Source of the DNA: Methylomonas sp. UP202
Lineage (GTDB): Bacteria > Pseudomonadota > Gammaproteobacteria > Methylococcales > Methylomonadaceae
Direction of reading: 5' to 3'
Length of the DNA stretch: 64,000 bases
NCBI RefSeq assembly: GCF_029910655.1
Contig: NZ_CP123897.1
Coordinates: 434,001-498,000 of the forward strand
Shown: positions 38,301 to 45,508 of the stretch, piece by piece
How positions within the stretch are numbered: position 1 is the first letter of the stretch
Layout: every line of letters starts with the position of its first letter
The notes under the pieces: generated by a model
Database searches by the model: none
What the model was told of the DNA's origin: nothing
Seen by the model: only the letters and a program-made list of their open reading frames with translations
Translations under genes and position numbers: made by a program

Positions 38301-39289
38301 AGTTTGAAATGCAGACTTTGCCCCGGTGTTACTTGATAGGTCGGCAAGTGCCGCCAGTCTTCGGGTAAATTGGTCTGGCTGCCGTCGATCGCCGGCAGAT
38401 TGTCGATTTCCACCAGGCGCAGGGCAGGCATGGCTTGAAAGGTCCACAGTTCGGCGCTCGGCCATGAGGCTTCGCCGGTCGGCAAGGCCATCTCTTCGAC
38501 GGGGCCGGGATGGCGGGCGAGCAATTCGACGCGCCAGCGTCCAGGGCGCAGTTGTAGCCAAAGCCGGCCGTCGCCGTCCAGCCGGGCCGGCAATGGGCTG
38601 GTCAGCTCGACGGGAATTAGGCCGGGCAGCAAGGCCAGCGGCAGCGCGATTTCCCGGGCGGCGCCGGATACTTCCAGATCGAGGCGAGTGAGCACTTGCA
38701 AGGGGATATCGTCGATGATTTGGCGGAATACTTGCACGTCCAAGCGATCCTGACCGGTGCCGCCGGCATCGGCGCGCGGCCAAACCGCGCCTTGCTCGAT
38801 GGTCGGATAAGGAATGGTTAGTCCGGCCACGCTGAGTTGCAGCGGACCCACAATCTCCGGTAGCGCTAACTGTTCGGGTAGCTGTTGCCAGCGAAACTCG
38901 CCGGCGATCCGATAGCGTCCGGCCGGCAGATAGACCGCCGGCTTGCCGTTGCGAATCAATACCGGCAAGGCTTGCCGGTCGGCGCTTACCGCTTGCGGCC
39001 AATGGCGTTCGTCGCCGGGCAGTTCCAGCCAGTCGCGGCGATACAGGGTCCAGTCGCCGGCGAACCGGCCGCCGTCGCTTTCCAGTTGCAATTGCAACGG
39101 TCCCGGCCATAGGCACTGCTTGGATTGAAAGTCGTCGTGGGCGAACGGACAGCCGTGTTCGGGCTGGTCGTGCAGCACCCACTCGGCCCAGGGTACCAAT
39201 GGGGCTGGCAGCGCATCGGGCGGGATGGCGCCGGCCGTACGCCAGAACCAGAGTCCGAAACATAACACCACGCACATCAATCGCCACAT
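35306..39289 (-). CDS. Very large two-module membrane/periplasmic protein of unknown function
   Basis: The 1327-aa product is not recognised. ATG at 39289 (complement) is chosen because GGGAGG lies about 6 bp upstream and the product then starts with a clear signal peptide (MWRLMCVVLCFGLWFWRTAG). A beta-rich periplasmic region follows, then several transmembrane segments at about 470-560. A hydrophobic segment near 670 and another near 705-725 ending VHAADW look like a second, internal export signal. A second beta-rich region and a C-terminal cluster of membrane segments (about 1150-1327) complete it. This suggests two similar modules in tandem or an old gene fusion. It is divergent from the ATP-grasp gene (136 bp apart). 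Confidence 0.75.
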   Translation of the reverse strand: MWRLMCVVLCFGLWFWRTAGAIPPDALPAPLVPWAEWVLHDQPEHGCPFAHDDFQSKQCLWPGPLQLQLESDGGRFAGDWTLYRRDWLELPGDERHWPQAVSADRQALPVLIRNGKPAVYLPAGRYRIAGEFRWQQLPEQLALPEIVGPLQLSVAGLTIPYPTIEQGAVWPRADAGGTGQDRLDVQVFRQIIDDIPLQVLTRLDLEVSGAAREIALPLALLPGLIPVELTSPLPARLDGDGRLWLQLRPGRWRVELLARHPGPVEEMALPTGEASWPSAELWTFQAMPALRLVEIDNLPAIDGSQTNLPEDWRHLPTYQVTPGQSLHFKLLRRGDPEPEPNQLSLVRTLWLDFDGGGYTVNDKISGTMSRDWRLNALPETRLGQVQLNGQNQLLTRLDQSDGIEVRRGAIELSADSRIENGISEIAADGWQQRFQSLRAELNLPPGWRILAVTGVDNSSDTWLARWTLLDLFLVALAAIAAGRLWSPAWGGLALLGLILIWHEADAPRWLWLNGLAIAGLLRVVPSGRLARWLTWYRGASLAALVIVAVPFAIDQLRAAVYPQLAEPAAFNDFGYSEVPAGADAMTAAAPAELAETADAEEAPRRAYMRKALPMSAPISSAANLDRIDPDANLQTGPGLPNWHWQRVRLNWNGPVDSTERLRFWYLPPWATALLRVLQTAIAALLVLRLAGFTLPAWRLGKGSVASLILILLIAPQPPVHAADWPDQALLEQLKTRLLEPPACVPQCAQIAEMQVFARQDTLTIELRIAAEREVAVPLPAKLGIWFPERIDVDGSPARAAIRREDGGLSVLVPAGVHVFKLQGRYANLDKFALPLPLAPRHVTLEALGWTIGGVYEDGLAGPQLEFSREPRESGEPGQKAAKPLPAFVRVERTLHLGLDWRVTTRIEPLVASGQPVLLELPLLPGEAVTSSEVRVKDGKVLINMAAGQEGLVWESLLEKSAHLTLKAPDTTQWTEVWRADVSPVWHLRIAGIAVVHHGDAGVWQPEWRPWPGETVELSIDRPAALAGDTLTIDHSDLEVTPGQRGVDSRLSLHLRSSKGGQHKLTLPAGAELQGVTIDGASQPIRQQGATLSLPIHPGEQRIEVHWQAAAEPGFWLETPQVDLGTPSVNSDIHMTIPRDRWPVWTVGPRFGPAALIWGLLVVLAGAAWGLAKIGRVPLGGGAWFLLLVGLSQLHIAAALTVVACLFALDWRARRPAHSRLAFNASQIGLALLGLLALTLLGLAVRQGLLGTPDMQIAGNHSDAYRLNWYQDRNPARLPTAGVVSLPIFAYHLLMLAWALWLARALLNWLRWAWLCWSVGGIWRGAGE

Positions 39290-39425
39290 TCTTGCCTCCC
39301 GAATCAATTCCCGCTCAAGCGCCGATAACGGCGTCATTATGCGGCATGGATTGGTGCTTGTGAAAATCTGCGGTCGGTTTCAGAATGCCCAGCTTGTTTC
39401 CACTCTCCGCAAGGCAATTTCCGCG

Positions 39426-40901
39426 ATGGCAAGTACGCTACTGGTAGTCGACGACCTTTCCGACTGGGGACCTTATTATCCCAGCGAACATGTCATCACT
39501 TTCGAAACCTATCTGGCAACCGCGCATGCCGATCCGGATCGGCGGATGCGGATCATCAATTTGTGCGGCGACTATGCCTATCTATCGGACGGGTACTACT
39601 GTTCGCTGCTGGCGGAAGCGCGCAATCACCATGTGATTCCGTCGGTAAAAGTCATCAACGATTTGGGCAAGAATGCCTTGTACCGTCTGCAACTGGAAGA
39701 TTTTACCGAGCCTTTGCTGCGAGCATTCAAGAAGCAGAACAAGGATGGCGAGTTCGCGCTGTACAGCTATTTCGGCACCACACCCGATCCGGCGTTTCAG
39801 GAATTGGCGCGCTTGTTGTTCGAGCGTTTTCCCTGCCCGATTCTCAAGATTACGCTCCGCCCGCAACAGCAATGGGAAATCACCGATTTGACCGCGGTAT
39901 CGCCGCGCCAGTTGAACGACGACATGCAAACCTTGTTCGCCGACGCGCTGGACAAATTCAGCAAGAAGGTCTGGCGTAAGAGTCGGGCTCGCAAGTCAGC
40001 GCGATTCGATTTGGCGGTGCTGATCAACCCTGCCGAAACCTTGCCGCCCAGCAATCGCGGCGCGCTAAAGAAATTCATTCACGTGGGCCGGCGGATGGGC
40101 ATCGACGTGGAGTTGATCACCCAGAACCATTACGGCCGTATCCCAGAGTTCGACGGCCTGTTCATCCGTGAAACCACCGCGATAGACCATCATACTTACC
40201 GCTTCGCGAAAAAAGCCGAGGCCGAAGGTTTGGTGGTGATCGACGATCCTAATTCGATTTTGCGTTGCGCCAACAAGGTGTATTTGGCCGATTTATTCCG
40301 TACCCACCGCGTGCCGTCGCCGCGCACGTGGATTTTGCACAAGGGCAATGCGGCACATCTGGACCAATTGGAAGCCGCCGCCGGTTTCCCAGTGGTGATC
40401 AAGATTCCGGACGGTTCGTTCTCGCGAGGTATCGTCAAGGTGAATAATCGGGCGGAATTGGATCAAAAAGTCGCGGAACTATTTCAGCAATCGGCGTTGC
40501 TGTTGGCCCAGGAGTTTTTGTATACCGATTTCGACTGGCGTATCGGCGTGTTCAACCACAAGGCTTTGTACGCTTGCCGTTATTTCATGGTGAAAAATCA
40601 TTGGCAGATTTACCGGCACGGCGCTAACCGCACCGATAGCGGCAGTTTCGCGACGTTACCGACCTTTGAAGTACCGAGAGCGGTGCTGGAGGCCGCGCTG
40701 AAAGCCACCCAGCCGATAGGCAACGGATTGTACGGCGTGGATGTCAAGGAAGTGGCCGGCAAGGGCTATGTCATCGAGGTCAACGACAATCCCAGCATCG
40801 ACAGCGGCGTCGAGGACCAGTATCTGGGCGACGAACTTTACCGCGCCATCATGGCGGAATTTCTGCGGCGGATGGAAAACCGCGGCAAGGGTTTGGCGTG
40901 A
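39426..40901 (+). CDS. RimK-like ATP-grasp ligase
   Basis: The 491-aa protein has a RimK-like N-terminal domain (about 1-190; LLVVDDLSDWGPYYPSEHV, then VINLCGDYAYLSDGYYCS-type sequence) followed by an ATP-grasp domain (about 200-480). In the latter are FPVVIKIPDGSFSRGIVKV (ATP-binding lysine and glycine-rich loop), LAQEFLYTDFDWRIGVF, and the metal-binding YVIEVNDNPSIDSG. Relatives add glutamate or other amino acids to a protein or peptide acceptor, but the acceptor here is unknown. ATG at 39426 begins the conserved MASTLLVVDD; the longer upstream frame overlaps the divergent gene's leader. A stem-loop follows. Confidence 0.9.
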   Translation: MASTLLVVDDLSDWGPYYPSEHVITFETYLATAHADPDRRMRIINLCGDYAYLSDGYYCSLLAEARNHHVIPSVKVINDLGKNALYRLQLEDFTEPLLRAFKKQNKDGEFALYSYFGTTPDPAFQELARLLFERFPCPILKITLRPQQQWEITDLTAVSPRQLNDDMQTLFADALDKFSKKVWRKSRARKSARFDLAVLINPAETLPPSNRGALKKFIHVGRRMGIDVELITQNHYGRIPEFDGLFIRETTAIDHHTYRFAKKAEAEGLVVIDDPNSILRCANKVYLADLFRTHRVPSPRTWILHKGNAAHLDQLEAAAGFPVVIKIPDGSFSRGIVKVNNRAELDQKVAELFQQSALLLAQEFLYTDFDWRIGVFNHKALYACRYFMVKNHWQIYRHGANRTDSGSFATLPTFEVPRAVLEAALKATQPIGNGLYGVDVKEVAGKGYVIEVNDNPSIDSGVEDQYLGDELYRAIMAEFLRRMENRGKGLA

Positions 40902-40903
40902 AT

Positions 40904-40933
40904 GCCCTGCTCGGCTTATTGGCGAGGCAGGGC
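40904..40933. terminator. Stem-loop between converging genes
   Basis: GCCCTGCTCG at 40904-40913 pairs with CGAGGCAGGGC at 40923-40933 (one bulged base) in the 52-bp gap between the ATP-grasp gene and the converging hydrolase gene. No U-run is present on either side, so it is a moderate candidate for a bidirectional terminator. Confidence 0.4.
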
Positions 40934-40953
40934 TACGTAGAGTTAACCGCAAG

Positions 40954-42198
40954 TTAAAAAAGGCGGGAATAAAATCGATTCAGACAGGCTTCAATACCGT
41001 CCGTTGTTAACGTTTCTTCGCCACAATTCTCGCCAAGCGTGCAACTCAGGTTGCGCCAGCGATGCTTTTTGCTATAGGACTCTCCAGTCTGGGTTTTGAT
41101 CCAGTCTAGAAAGCTAATACCTTCTAACGCCGACGTATAAAACTCACTGTAGCTTAATATCGTATGGTCACAACCGGGGTCGATATAGCTGCGATAATTG
41201 TGTGGCAGGTTGGTTTGATTAGCTACAGTCATTTCCAGCATACGAGTGCTCCAGGTCGCCAGGTCTGGTAAAGGTTGCGGGATTGGTTGCATAAGATTCC
41301 AAAATATTGCTTGAACATAATCGTATGCGTTGGTGTATTGGCTGAATCGATCTTCGGGATATTGATTAGCGAGTATCCTCAGTGCTGAAGGTATAAAATT
41401 TAAACCTTCAGTTACCTTCGATAATCGCCTCAATGAGGGGTGCAAGGTTTGCTCTATCGACCAGGATGTATTTGTTCCAAACAGTGAGTCTTGGATGAAT
41501 TCATCGGTCAGTACTCCGATACTGCCGTCACTGACCAGAGAAGTTTTCGCATTGCGGCCCAGAATTTTCTTAATCCAGGGATAGTTCAGCGTACTACCGT
41601 ATCCGCCAGCACTGGAGCCGGATACCAAAATTTTATCAAGATGTCTGTATCGGCTATCCAGGTAGTTCATCACGTACAGGAAGTTATCGAAACCGCGGTG
41701 ATGAACAGTAAACACATCGGGAACGGCGTTGTTCGGACTGAGCTGCGGGTTGCTGTAAACGGTTTCTTTCGCCCCGATGAACACGTCGCCCGTACAGTAA
41801 GGTAGAAAGACTATTGTCCAGTCCTTGTATGGGTTGCTAGGGTTGTCTATCGCAAGAAGGCCGTCCAAAGTTGCCGGATTATTGGCGAGATTGGTGCTCG
41901 GTGTAAAAGTCGCCTGACTCGGATCGTTGCCGAATGCGGTGGAACAGGTGCTGTAATTCCAGCAAGCGCCACCTCCGTTGAAATACACCACCAACTTTTC
42001 TGAGTTGCCTGGCTTCAAATAAAACTTGTACCCATCCTCAAACGCGCAGCTCGGATGAATTCGCCGCGCTTGGCCGGTTACATTAACCCGATAGTCTCCA
42101 GGAGCAACGACAACTTCTTGCCAAGTGTCCTTGGCTTGCACACAGGTGGTGGCCAATAATGCGGCGGCACCAAAATAGCGCCAAAACTTCGAATTCAT
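40954..42198 (-). CDS. Exported pectinacetylesterase/Notum-family hydrolase
   Basis: The 414-aa protein has a signal peptide (about 1-22, ending CVQAKD) and the fold signatures of the pectinacetylesterase/Notum carboxylesterase family: KLVVYFNGGGACWN (oxyanion hole, about 68-81), VFLPYCTGDVFIGA, HHRGFDNF and the nucleophile elbow LVSGSSAGGYGS with Ser196. His345 in GCDHTIL is the likely catalytic histidine. The natural substrate in a methanotroph is unlikely to be pectin; polymer or lipid deacylation is a guess. It lies 78 bp downstream of tssJ on the same strand. Confidence 0.85.
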   Translation of the reverse strand: MNSKFWRYFGAAALLATTCVQAKDTWQEVVVAPGDYRVNVTGQARRIHPSCAFEDGYKFYLKPGNSEKLVVYFNGGGACWNYSTCSTAFGNDPSQATFTPSTNLANNPATLDGLLAIDNPSNPYKDWTIVFLPYCTGDVFIGAKETVYSNPQLSPNNAVPDVFTVHHRGFDNFLYVMNYLDSRYRHLDKILVSGSSAGGYGSTLNYPWIKKILGRNAKTSLVSDGSIGVLTDEFIQDSLFGTNTSWSIEQTLHPSLRRLSKVTEGLNFIPSALRILANQYPEDRFSQYTNAYDYVQAIFWNLMQPIPQPLPDLATWSTRMLEMTVANQTNLPHNYRSYIDPGCDHTILSYSEFYTSALEGISFLDWIKTQTGESYSKKHRWRNLSCTLGENCGEETLTTDGIEACLNRFYSRLF

Positions 42199-42276
42199 AG
42201 TTTTTCCTCGTAGTCATTGAACAAATTAAGAAACACCCCGATTCGCATCGAGTGGTTATAGGTTCGGTTCGACAAG

Positions 42277-42786
42277 TCATTCCGCCGGCTTGACCGCTAG
42301 CGCGGGCGGCGGCTCGGCGGATGCATCGGCAGCCAGTGTATTCCCCTTGATTTTCAAAGTCACCATGTTGTTTTGATGCGCGACCACCGGCGCGACGGCG
42401 CGCCATTGAGCGTTATCCAGCTTTCGAAAAGCCGCGAAAAACCCTAGTGAGCGAGTGTCGCCGGCGGGTTCGATATGTATCGCTTTGTTCTCGCCGGGTT
42501 TGATCAGCAATTCCTGCTTACGGACCAAATCGGCGGCCAGTGTGGCCTGATCTTTATCGAACAGTGCAAAAAAGTCCGCGCCATTGAACGAGCTTTGTTC
42601 ACGCAGCTCGTAAACCCGCAGCAAAACCGGGGCGGCCTTGCTGTCGGCGTCGGGGTTGATCATCGGCGCGCTTTCGATCTTCAGATCGACCTGAGTCGGC
42701 GGTAAGGGCGCCGGTTGCTCCGGGGTTTCGGCACATCCGAGAACCAGGAGTAAGGGCAAGTTGAGCAACAGTCTGGTTAACCACAT
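42277..42786 (-). CDS. tssJ: T6SS outer-membrane lipoprotein TssJ (VasD/SciN)
   Basis: TssJ anchors the TssLM membrane complex to the outer membrane. The 169-aa precursor has a lipobox LVLGC with Cys18 and a transthyretin-like beta-sandwich: PVLLRVYELREQSSFNGADFFALFDKDQATL, ELLIKPGENKAIHI, and LGFFAAFRKLDNAQWRAV, all characteristic of the family. A proline-rich tail follows. It is isolated, about 27 kb from clpV, with no tssK, tssL or tssM next to it. The neighbour downstream on the same strand is an exported esterase. Confidence 0.93.
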   Translation of the reverse strand: MWLTRLLLNLPLLLVLGCAETPEQPAPLPPTQVDLKIESAPMINPDADSKAAPVLLRVYELREQSSFNGADFFALFDKDQATLAADLVRKQELLIKPGENKAIHIEPAGDTRSLGFFAAFRKLDNAQWRAVAPVVAHQNNMVTLKIKGNTLAADASAEPPPALAVKPAE

Positions 42787-43210
42787 ATTGAAAGTCTCAT
42801 CGGTGTTGGTAGACGCCGAACGCCGCTTAGGATACGGCGTCAGGGTTCGCGTTCAGTATAGTCCTATCCGGTGTTTCGGTGGATGGTAGGCGTCGGAGCC
42901 GGTTAGGCGAATCGCGCGCGGAAAATTTCTCTGCAACGGCCTGCAATCGCGGCACACTGGCGGAAACTTTTGCGGTGCTTTTGTCATCGGTGGCGCAAAG
43001 GACAAGGTTGCTGGCGAGGTTCGGACTGGGGGAGGAATGGAGATTTCAAACAAGTGTCGTCTCAGTTCTCGGTAGACCAATTTGCCGATATCAATGCCTG
43101 AACGCCTAGCAATGCGCAGGTTTTATCGCGGGAACCTCACCCTCCCTGGTGTCGCCGTTCGCGACGTATGTTAGTGGGTCGCGACGCCACCAAATCTCTA
43201 AGGACATCGA
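42787..43210. other. 424-bp intergenic region between divergent tssJ and cbiX
   Basis: No convincing gene. A 75-codon open frame on the minus strand (42853-43080) and a 76-codon plus frame overlap here, but neither has a ribosome-binding site or a recognisable sequence. The region should hold divergent promoters for tssJ and cbiX. Confidence 0.5.
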
Positions 43211-43597
43211 ATGAAAACGATGAACACTCACTTGTTACTGGTCGCGCACGGCAGTCGCCGAGAACAAGCTAACGACGAGATTCGTCGGTTGGCGGATACC
43301 TTGGCCATCGGCAGCCGTTATGCCGGTGTCGCGTGCGCATTCCTGGAAATTGCCGAACCGAGCATCTCGGACGGTTTACGTAGGCAAATTGCGGCCGGCG
43401 CGCGGCGTATTGTCGTCTTACCTTACTTTTTGGCGGCCGGTCGTCATGTTGGCATCGATATTCCGGAGCAAGTGGAGGGCATGCGCTGTCAGGCGCCGGA
43501 GGTCGAAATTCTGATTGCCGAGCATTTAGGCAGTGCGGCCGCGATGCGGCCGGTGTTACTCGATTTGGCGTTCGATTGTCTGGGCGAGCTTTCGTGA
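43211..43597 (+). CDS. cbiX: CbiX-type sirohydrochlorin chelatase
   Basis: Small single-domain class II chelatase that inserts cobalt (or iron/nickel) into sirohydrochlorin during cobamide or sirohaem synthesis. The 128-aa protein has the typical LLLVAHGSRR metal-binding histidine near residue 14, FLEIAEPSISDGL, and VLPYFLAAGRHVGIDIPEQ with the second histidine. The short CbiXS form is expected to act as a homodimer. AAGGACATCGA is a weak ribosome-binding site before the ATG. The neighbours give no clue to which metal is used. Confidence 0.9.
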   Translation: MKTMNTHLLLVAHGSRREQANDEIRRLADTLAIGSRYAGVACAFLEIAEPSISDGLRRQIAAGARRIVVLPYFLAAGRHVGIDIPEQVEGMRCQAPEVEILIAEHLGSAAAMRPVLLDLAFDCLGELS

Positions 43598-43942
43598 AAA
43601 CATAGCGGATGAGAACAGCGACTTCGGTCGTTTCGGCGTGCCAGCGATTTTCATTTTTTCGCTGATTTTGCTCGGGGCATAAAAAAGCCCGCATATTGCG
43701 GGCTTCGTCCGGATTATTATTGTGTTATGGACGTCTGCCGAATTGATTTCGACAGCTTAACTTGCTGCGCTTATTGTTGTTGTTTTACCAGCGAACTGGC
43801 CGCTCTCCTCCCCCGTTGAAAGATGACGATTCTTGCCAATCGCATCGACCTAATTCAAGGTGAATGCATTCTAAGAGATTAAAACCGGGTTGTCCAGAAA
43901 AACTGCGACAAATTGCCGCAGTTTTTTCCCGATTCCTCGCGG
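43598..43942. other. 345-bp intergenic region with terminator
   Basis: Convergent gap between cbiX and the YebC-family gene. It contains the terminator hairpin at 43681-43705 and no convincing gene. Confidence 0.6.
43681..43705 (-). terminator. Rho-independent terminator (minus strand)
   Basis: AAGCCCGC at 43685-43692 and GCGGGCTT at 43698-43705 form an 8-bp stem with a 5-nt loop. Read on the minus strand it ends in a run of six U. It lies about 240 bp downstream of the YebC-family gene on that strand. The A-tract and stem may also give weak termination for cbiX on the other strand. Confidence 0.82.
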
Positions 43943-44659
43943 TCAATAGGCGGCGTCGTGATAAACGTTTTGCACGTCATCCAGTTCATTCAGCATATCT
44001 AAAAATTTTTCGAATAACACCGCGTCGTCGCCCGCGATCGGCGTTGAACCCTTCGGTAAAAACTGAATTTCATCGACTTCGAAATCGATTTCACCTAGCA
44101 AGTCGGTCAGCGCCTGCTTGGCTTTGAAATAGTCGGCTTGCGGCGTGAATACCGTTAACTTGCCTTCGTCGTTTTCAATATCGCTGACATCGACGTCGGC
44201 GCTCAGTAGGGCTTCGAGAACGCTGTCTTCGTCATCGTGGCGAAACGCCAGAATCGCGGCGTGATCGAACATGTGGCTGACGGTGCCCTGCGTGCCTATC
44301 TTACATTTGGTTTTGGTAAAACACAGGCGCACGTCGCCGAAAGTGCGATTCGGATTATCGGTCAAGCAATCGACGATCACCATGCAACCGCCCGGGCCAA
44401 AACCTTCATAGCGAGCCGGTGCGAAATCCTCGCCGCCGCCGCCCTTGGCTTTGTCTAGGGCTTTGTCGATGACGTGGCCGGGAACCTGATCCTTTTTAGC
44501 CCGGTCGATAAGTCCGCGTAAGGTCAAATTGCCGGACGGATCGACGCCGCCGGACTTGGCGCAGACATAAATTTCGCGGCCGTATTTGCTGTATACCTTG
44601 GTCTTCGCATCGGCCGTTTTGGCCATCGACACCTTTCTGTTCTGGTAGGCTCTACCCAT
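43943..44659 (-). CDS. YebC/YeeN family translation or transcription factor
   Basis: The 238-aa protein carries the YebC/TACO1 signature: MGRAYQNRK start, [46 protein letters not shown] and the mid-domain [23 protein letters not shown]. Relatives either bind DNA as regulators (YebC/PmpR) or help ribosomes translate difficult motifs. The [21 protein letters not shown] start (rather than the WANIKHRK form) points to the YeeN-like subgroup. It stands alone on the minus strand. Its terminator candidate is 240 bp downstream. Confidence 0.93.
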   Translation of the reverse strand: MGRAYQNRKVSMAKTADAKTKVYSKYGREIYVCAKSGGVDPSGNLTLRGLIDRAKKDQVPGHVIDKALDKAKGGGGEDFAPARYEGFGPGGCMVIVDCLTDNPNRTFGDVRLCFTKTKCKIGTQGTVSHMFDHAAILAFRHDDEDSVLEALLSADVDVSDIENDEGKLTVFTPQADYFKAKQALTDLLGEIDFEVDEIQFLPKGSTPIAGDDAVLFEKFLDMLNELDDVQNVYHDAAY

Positions 44660-45035
44660 CGGACTGCTGCTCCATAGACAACGCGGTTAAAGGCGCGGAT
44701 TTTAACGCCAAGTATTTTTTCGCGGGAAACTTTTCGCTGTCGGCGGGTCGGCGCGACGCAGTCGAGCCGATTGGCGAGGATGGCCTTGATGAATCTTCTT
44801 TGTATCCGACTCCGGCAAAAATGCCGCAATCCGGTCCGGCGTAGCCGAAAATCGGAAAACTTCCGCGAGATGTTGAAATTTAATTTACTTTAACAATAAA
44901 TTTTAACGGCTTGTTTTAAATTGTATTGTTGTTGTACTTCATTGATTGTGTTGCCAAAACCACTGAAAGGGGCTATTGAGTTTTATCGGGAAAGTGGCAA
45001 ACTCGCCAAACGGGAGGCTTTAATTGGGAGGTACT
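44660..45035. other. 376-bp intergenic region with AT-rich centre
   Basis: Divergent gap between the YebC-family gene and the 42-aa membrane protein gene. The stretch around 44875-44930 is strongly AT-rich and probably contains the promoter of the small gene. No other gene is convincing. Confidence 0.5.
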
Positions 45036-45164
45036 ATGAAAATACTAGCTATCTTGATCTTGGCGGGGCTCGGCTACGGCGCGGTCAGATTTATTCTTAC
45101 AGTGGTGAAAGAACTGGCGTTGTTTGCCGTCGAAGCTTGGCGCGATATCGAGGTTGAGCAATAA
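45036..45164 (+). CDS. Small membrane protein (42 aa)
   Basis: A short gene with a strong ribosome-binding site (GGGAGGT at 45026-45032, spaced correctly) and an ATG start. The product has one hydrophobic helix (KILAILILAGLGYGAVRFIL, residues 2-21) and a charged amphipathic C-terminal half ending AWRDIEVEQ. An AT-rich likely promoter lies upstream and a strong terminator lies 62 bp downstream, so it looks like a complete monocistronic unit. The function is unknown. Single-helix proteins like this often bind and modulate a larger membrane complex, or it could be a toxin-like peptide. Confidence 0.7.
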   Translation: MKILAILILAGLGYGAVRFILTVVKELALFAVEAWRDIEVEQ

Positions 45165-45508
45165 CGCTAACCAAAAATCAATTCATACAAAAGGCCTACG
45201 GGCCTATTATTGCAGATCAGCAAACAGCCGGGTGAAACCGGCTTTTTTGTGCTCGAGAGTCCGCGAAAGCCGGGCTTGCCGCGCAGTCGGGCCATTATTG
45301 TTGACAGCGCCTCGGCGGTTAATTGCCGGTGAGAGGTGGATAGGCCCTGACAAAATCAAATCGCTAGGCGTTCGACATGCATTGCGACTAGGCGCGCGCC
45401 GAACGATTTGTCATGCGCTTCCCGTTAACATCCGATGCCGTCGCCATCGGTCTGTCCGAGTAGTTAGCCGGTTATAATGCGCGGCCAGTATTCGCCCTTT
45501 CCGTTGCC
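45165..45508. other. 344-bp intergenic region before dnaB
   Basis: It contains a small hairpin (AGGCCTACGGGCCT at 45192-45205) and the terminator at 45226-45248, then the dnaB leader. No gene is supported. Confidence 0.55.
45226..45248 (+). terminator. Rho-independent terminator
   Basis: AGCCGG at 45226-45231, a GTGAAA loop, and CCGGCT at 45238-45243 form a 6-bp stem running into TTTTTT at 45243-45248. It would end the transcript of the 42-aa membrane protein gene. Confidence 0.87.

Noticed and set aside
42853-43109. Two opposed 75-76 codon frames upstream of cbiX
   Set aside because: No ribosome-binding sites, no recognisable sequence, and both frames overlap each other.
43864-44127. 87-codon plus-strand frame near the YebC-family gene
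   Set aside because: It mostly overlaps the 3' end of the YebC-family gene antisense and has no recognisable features.
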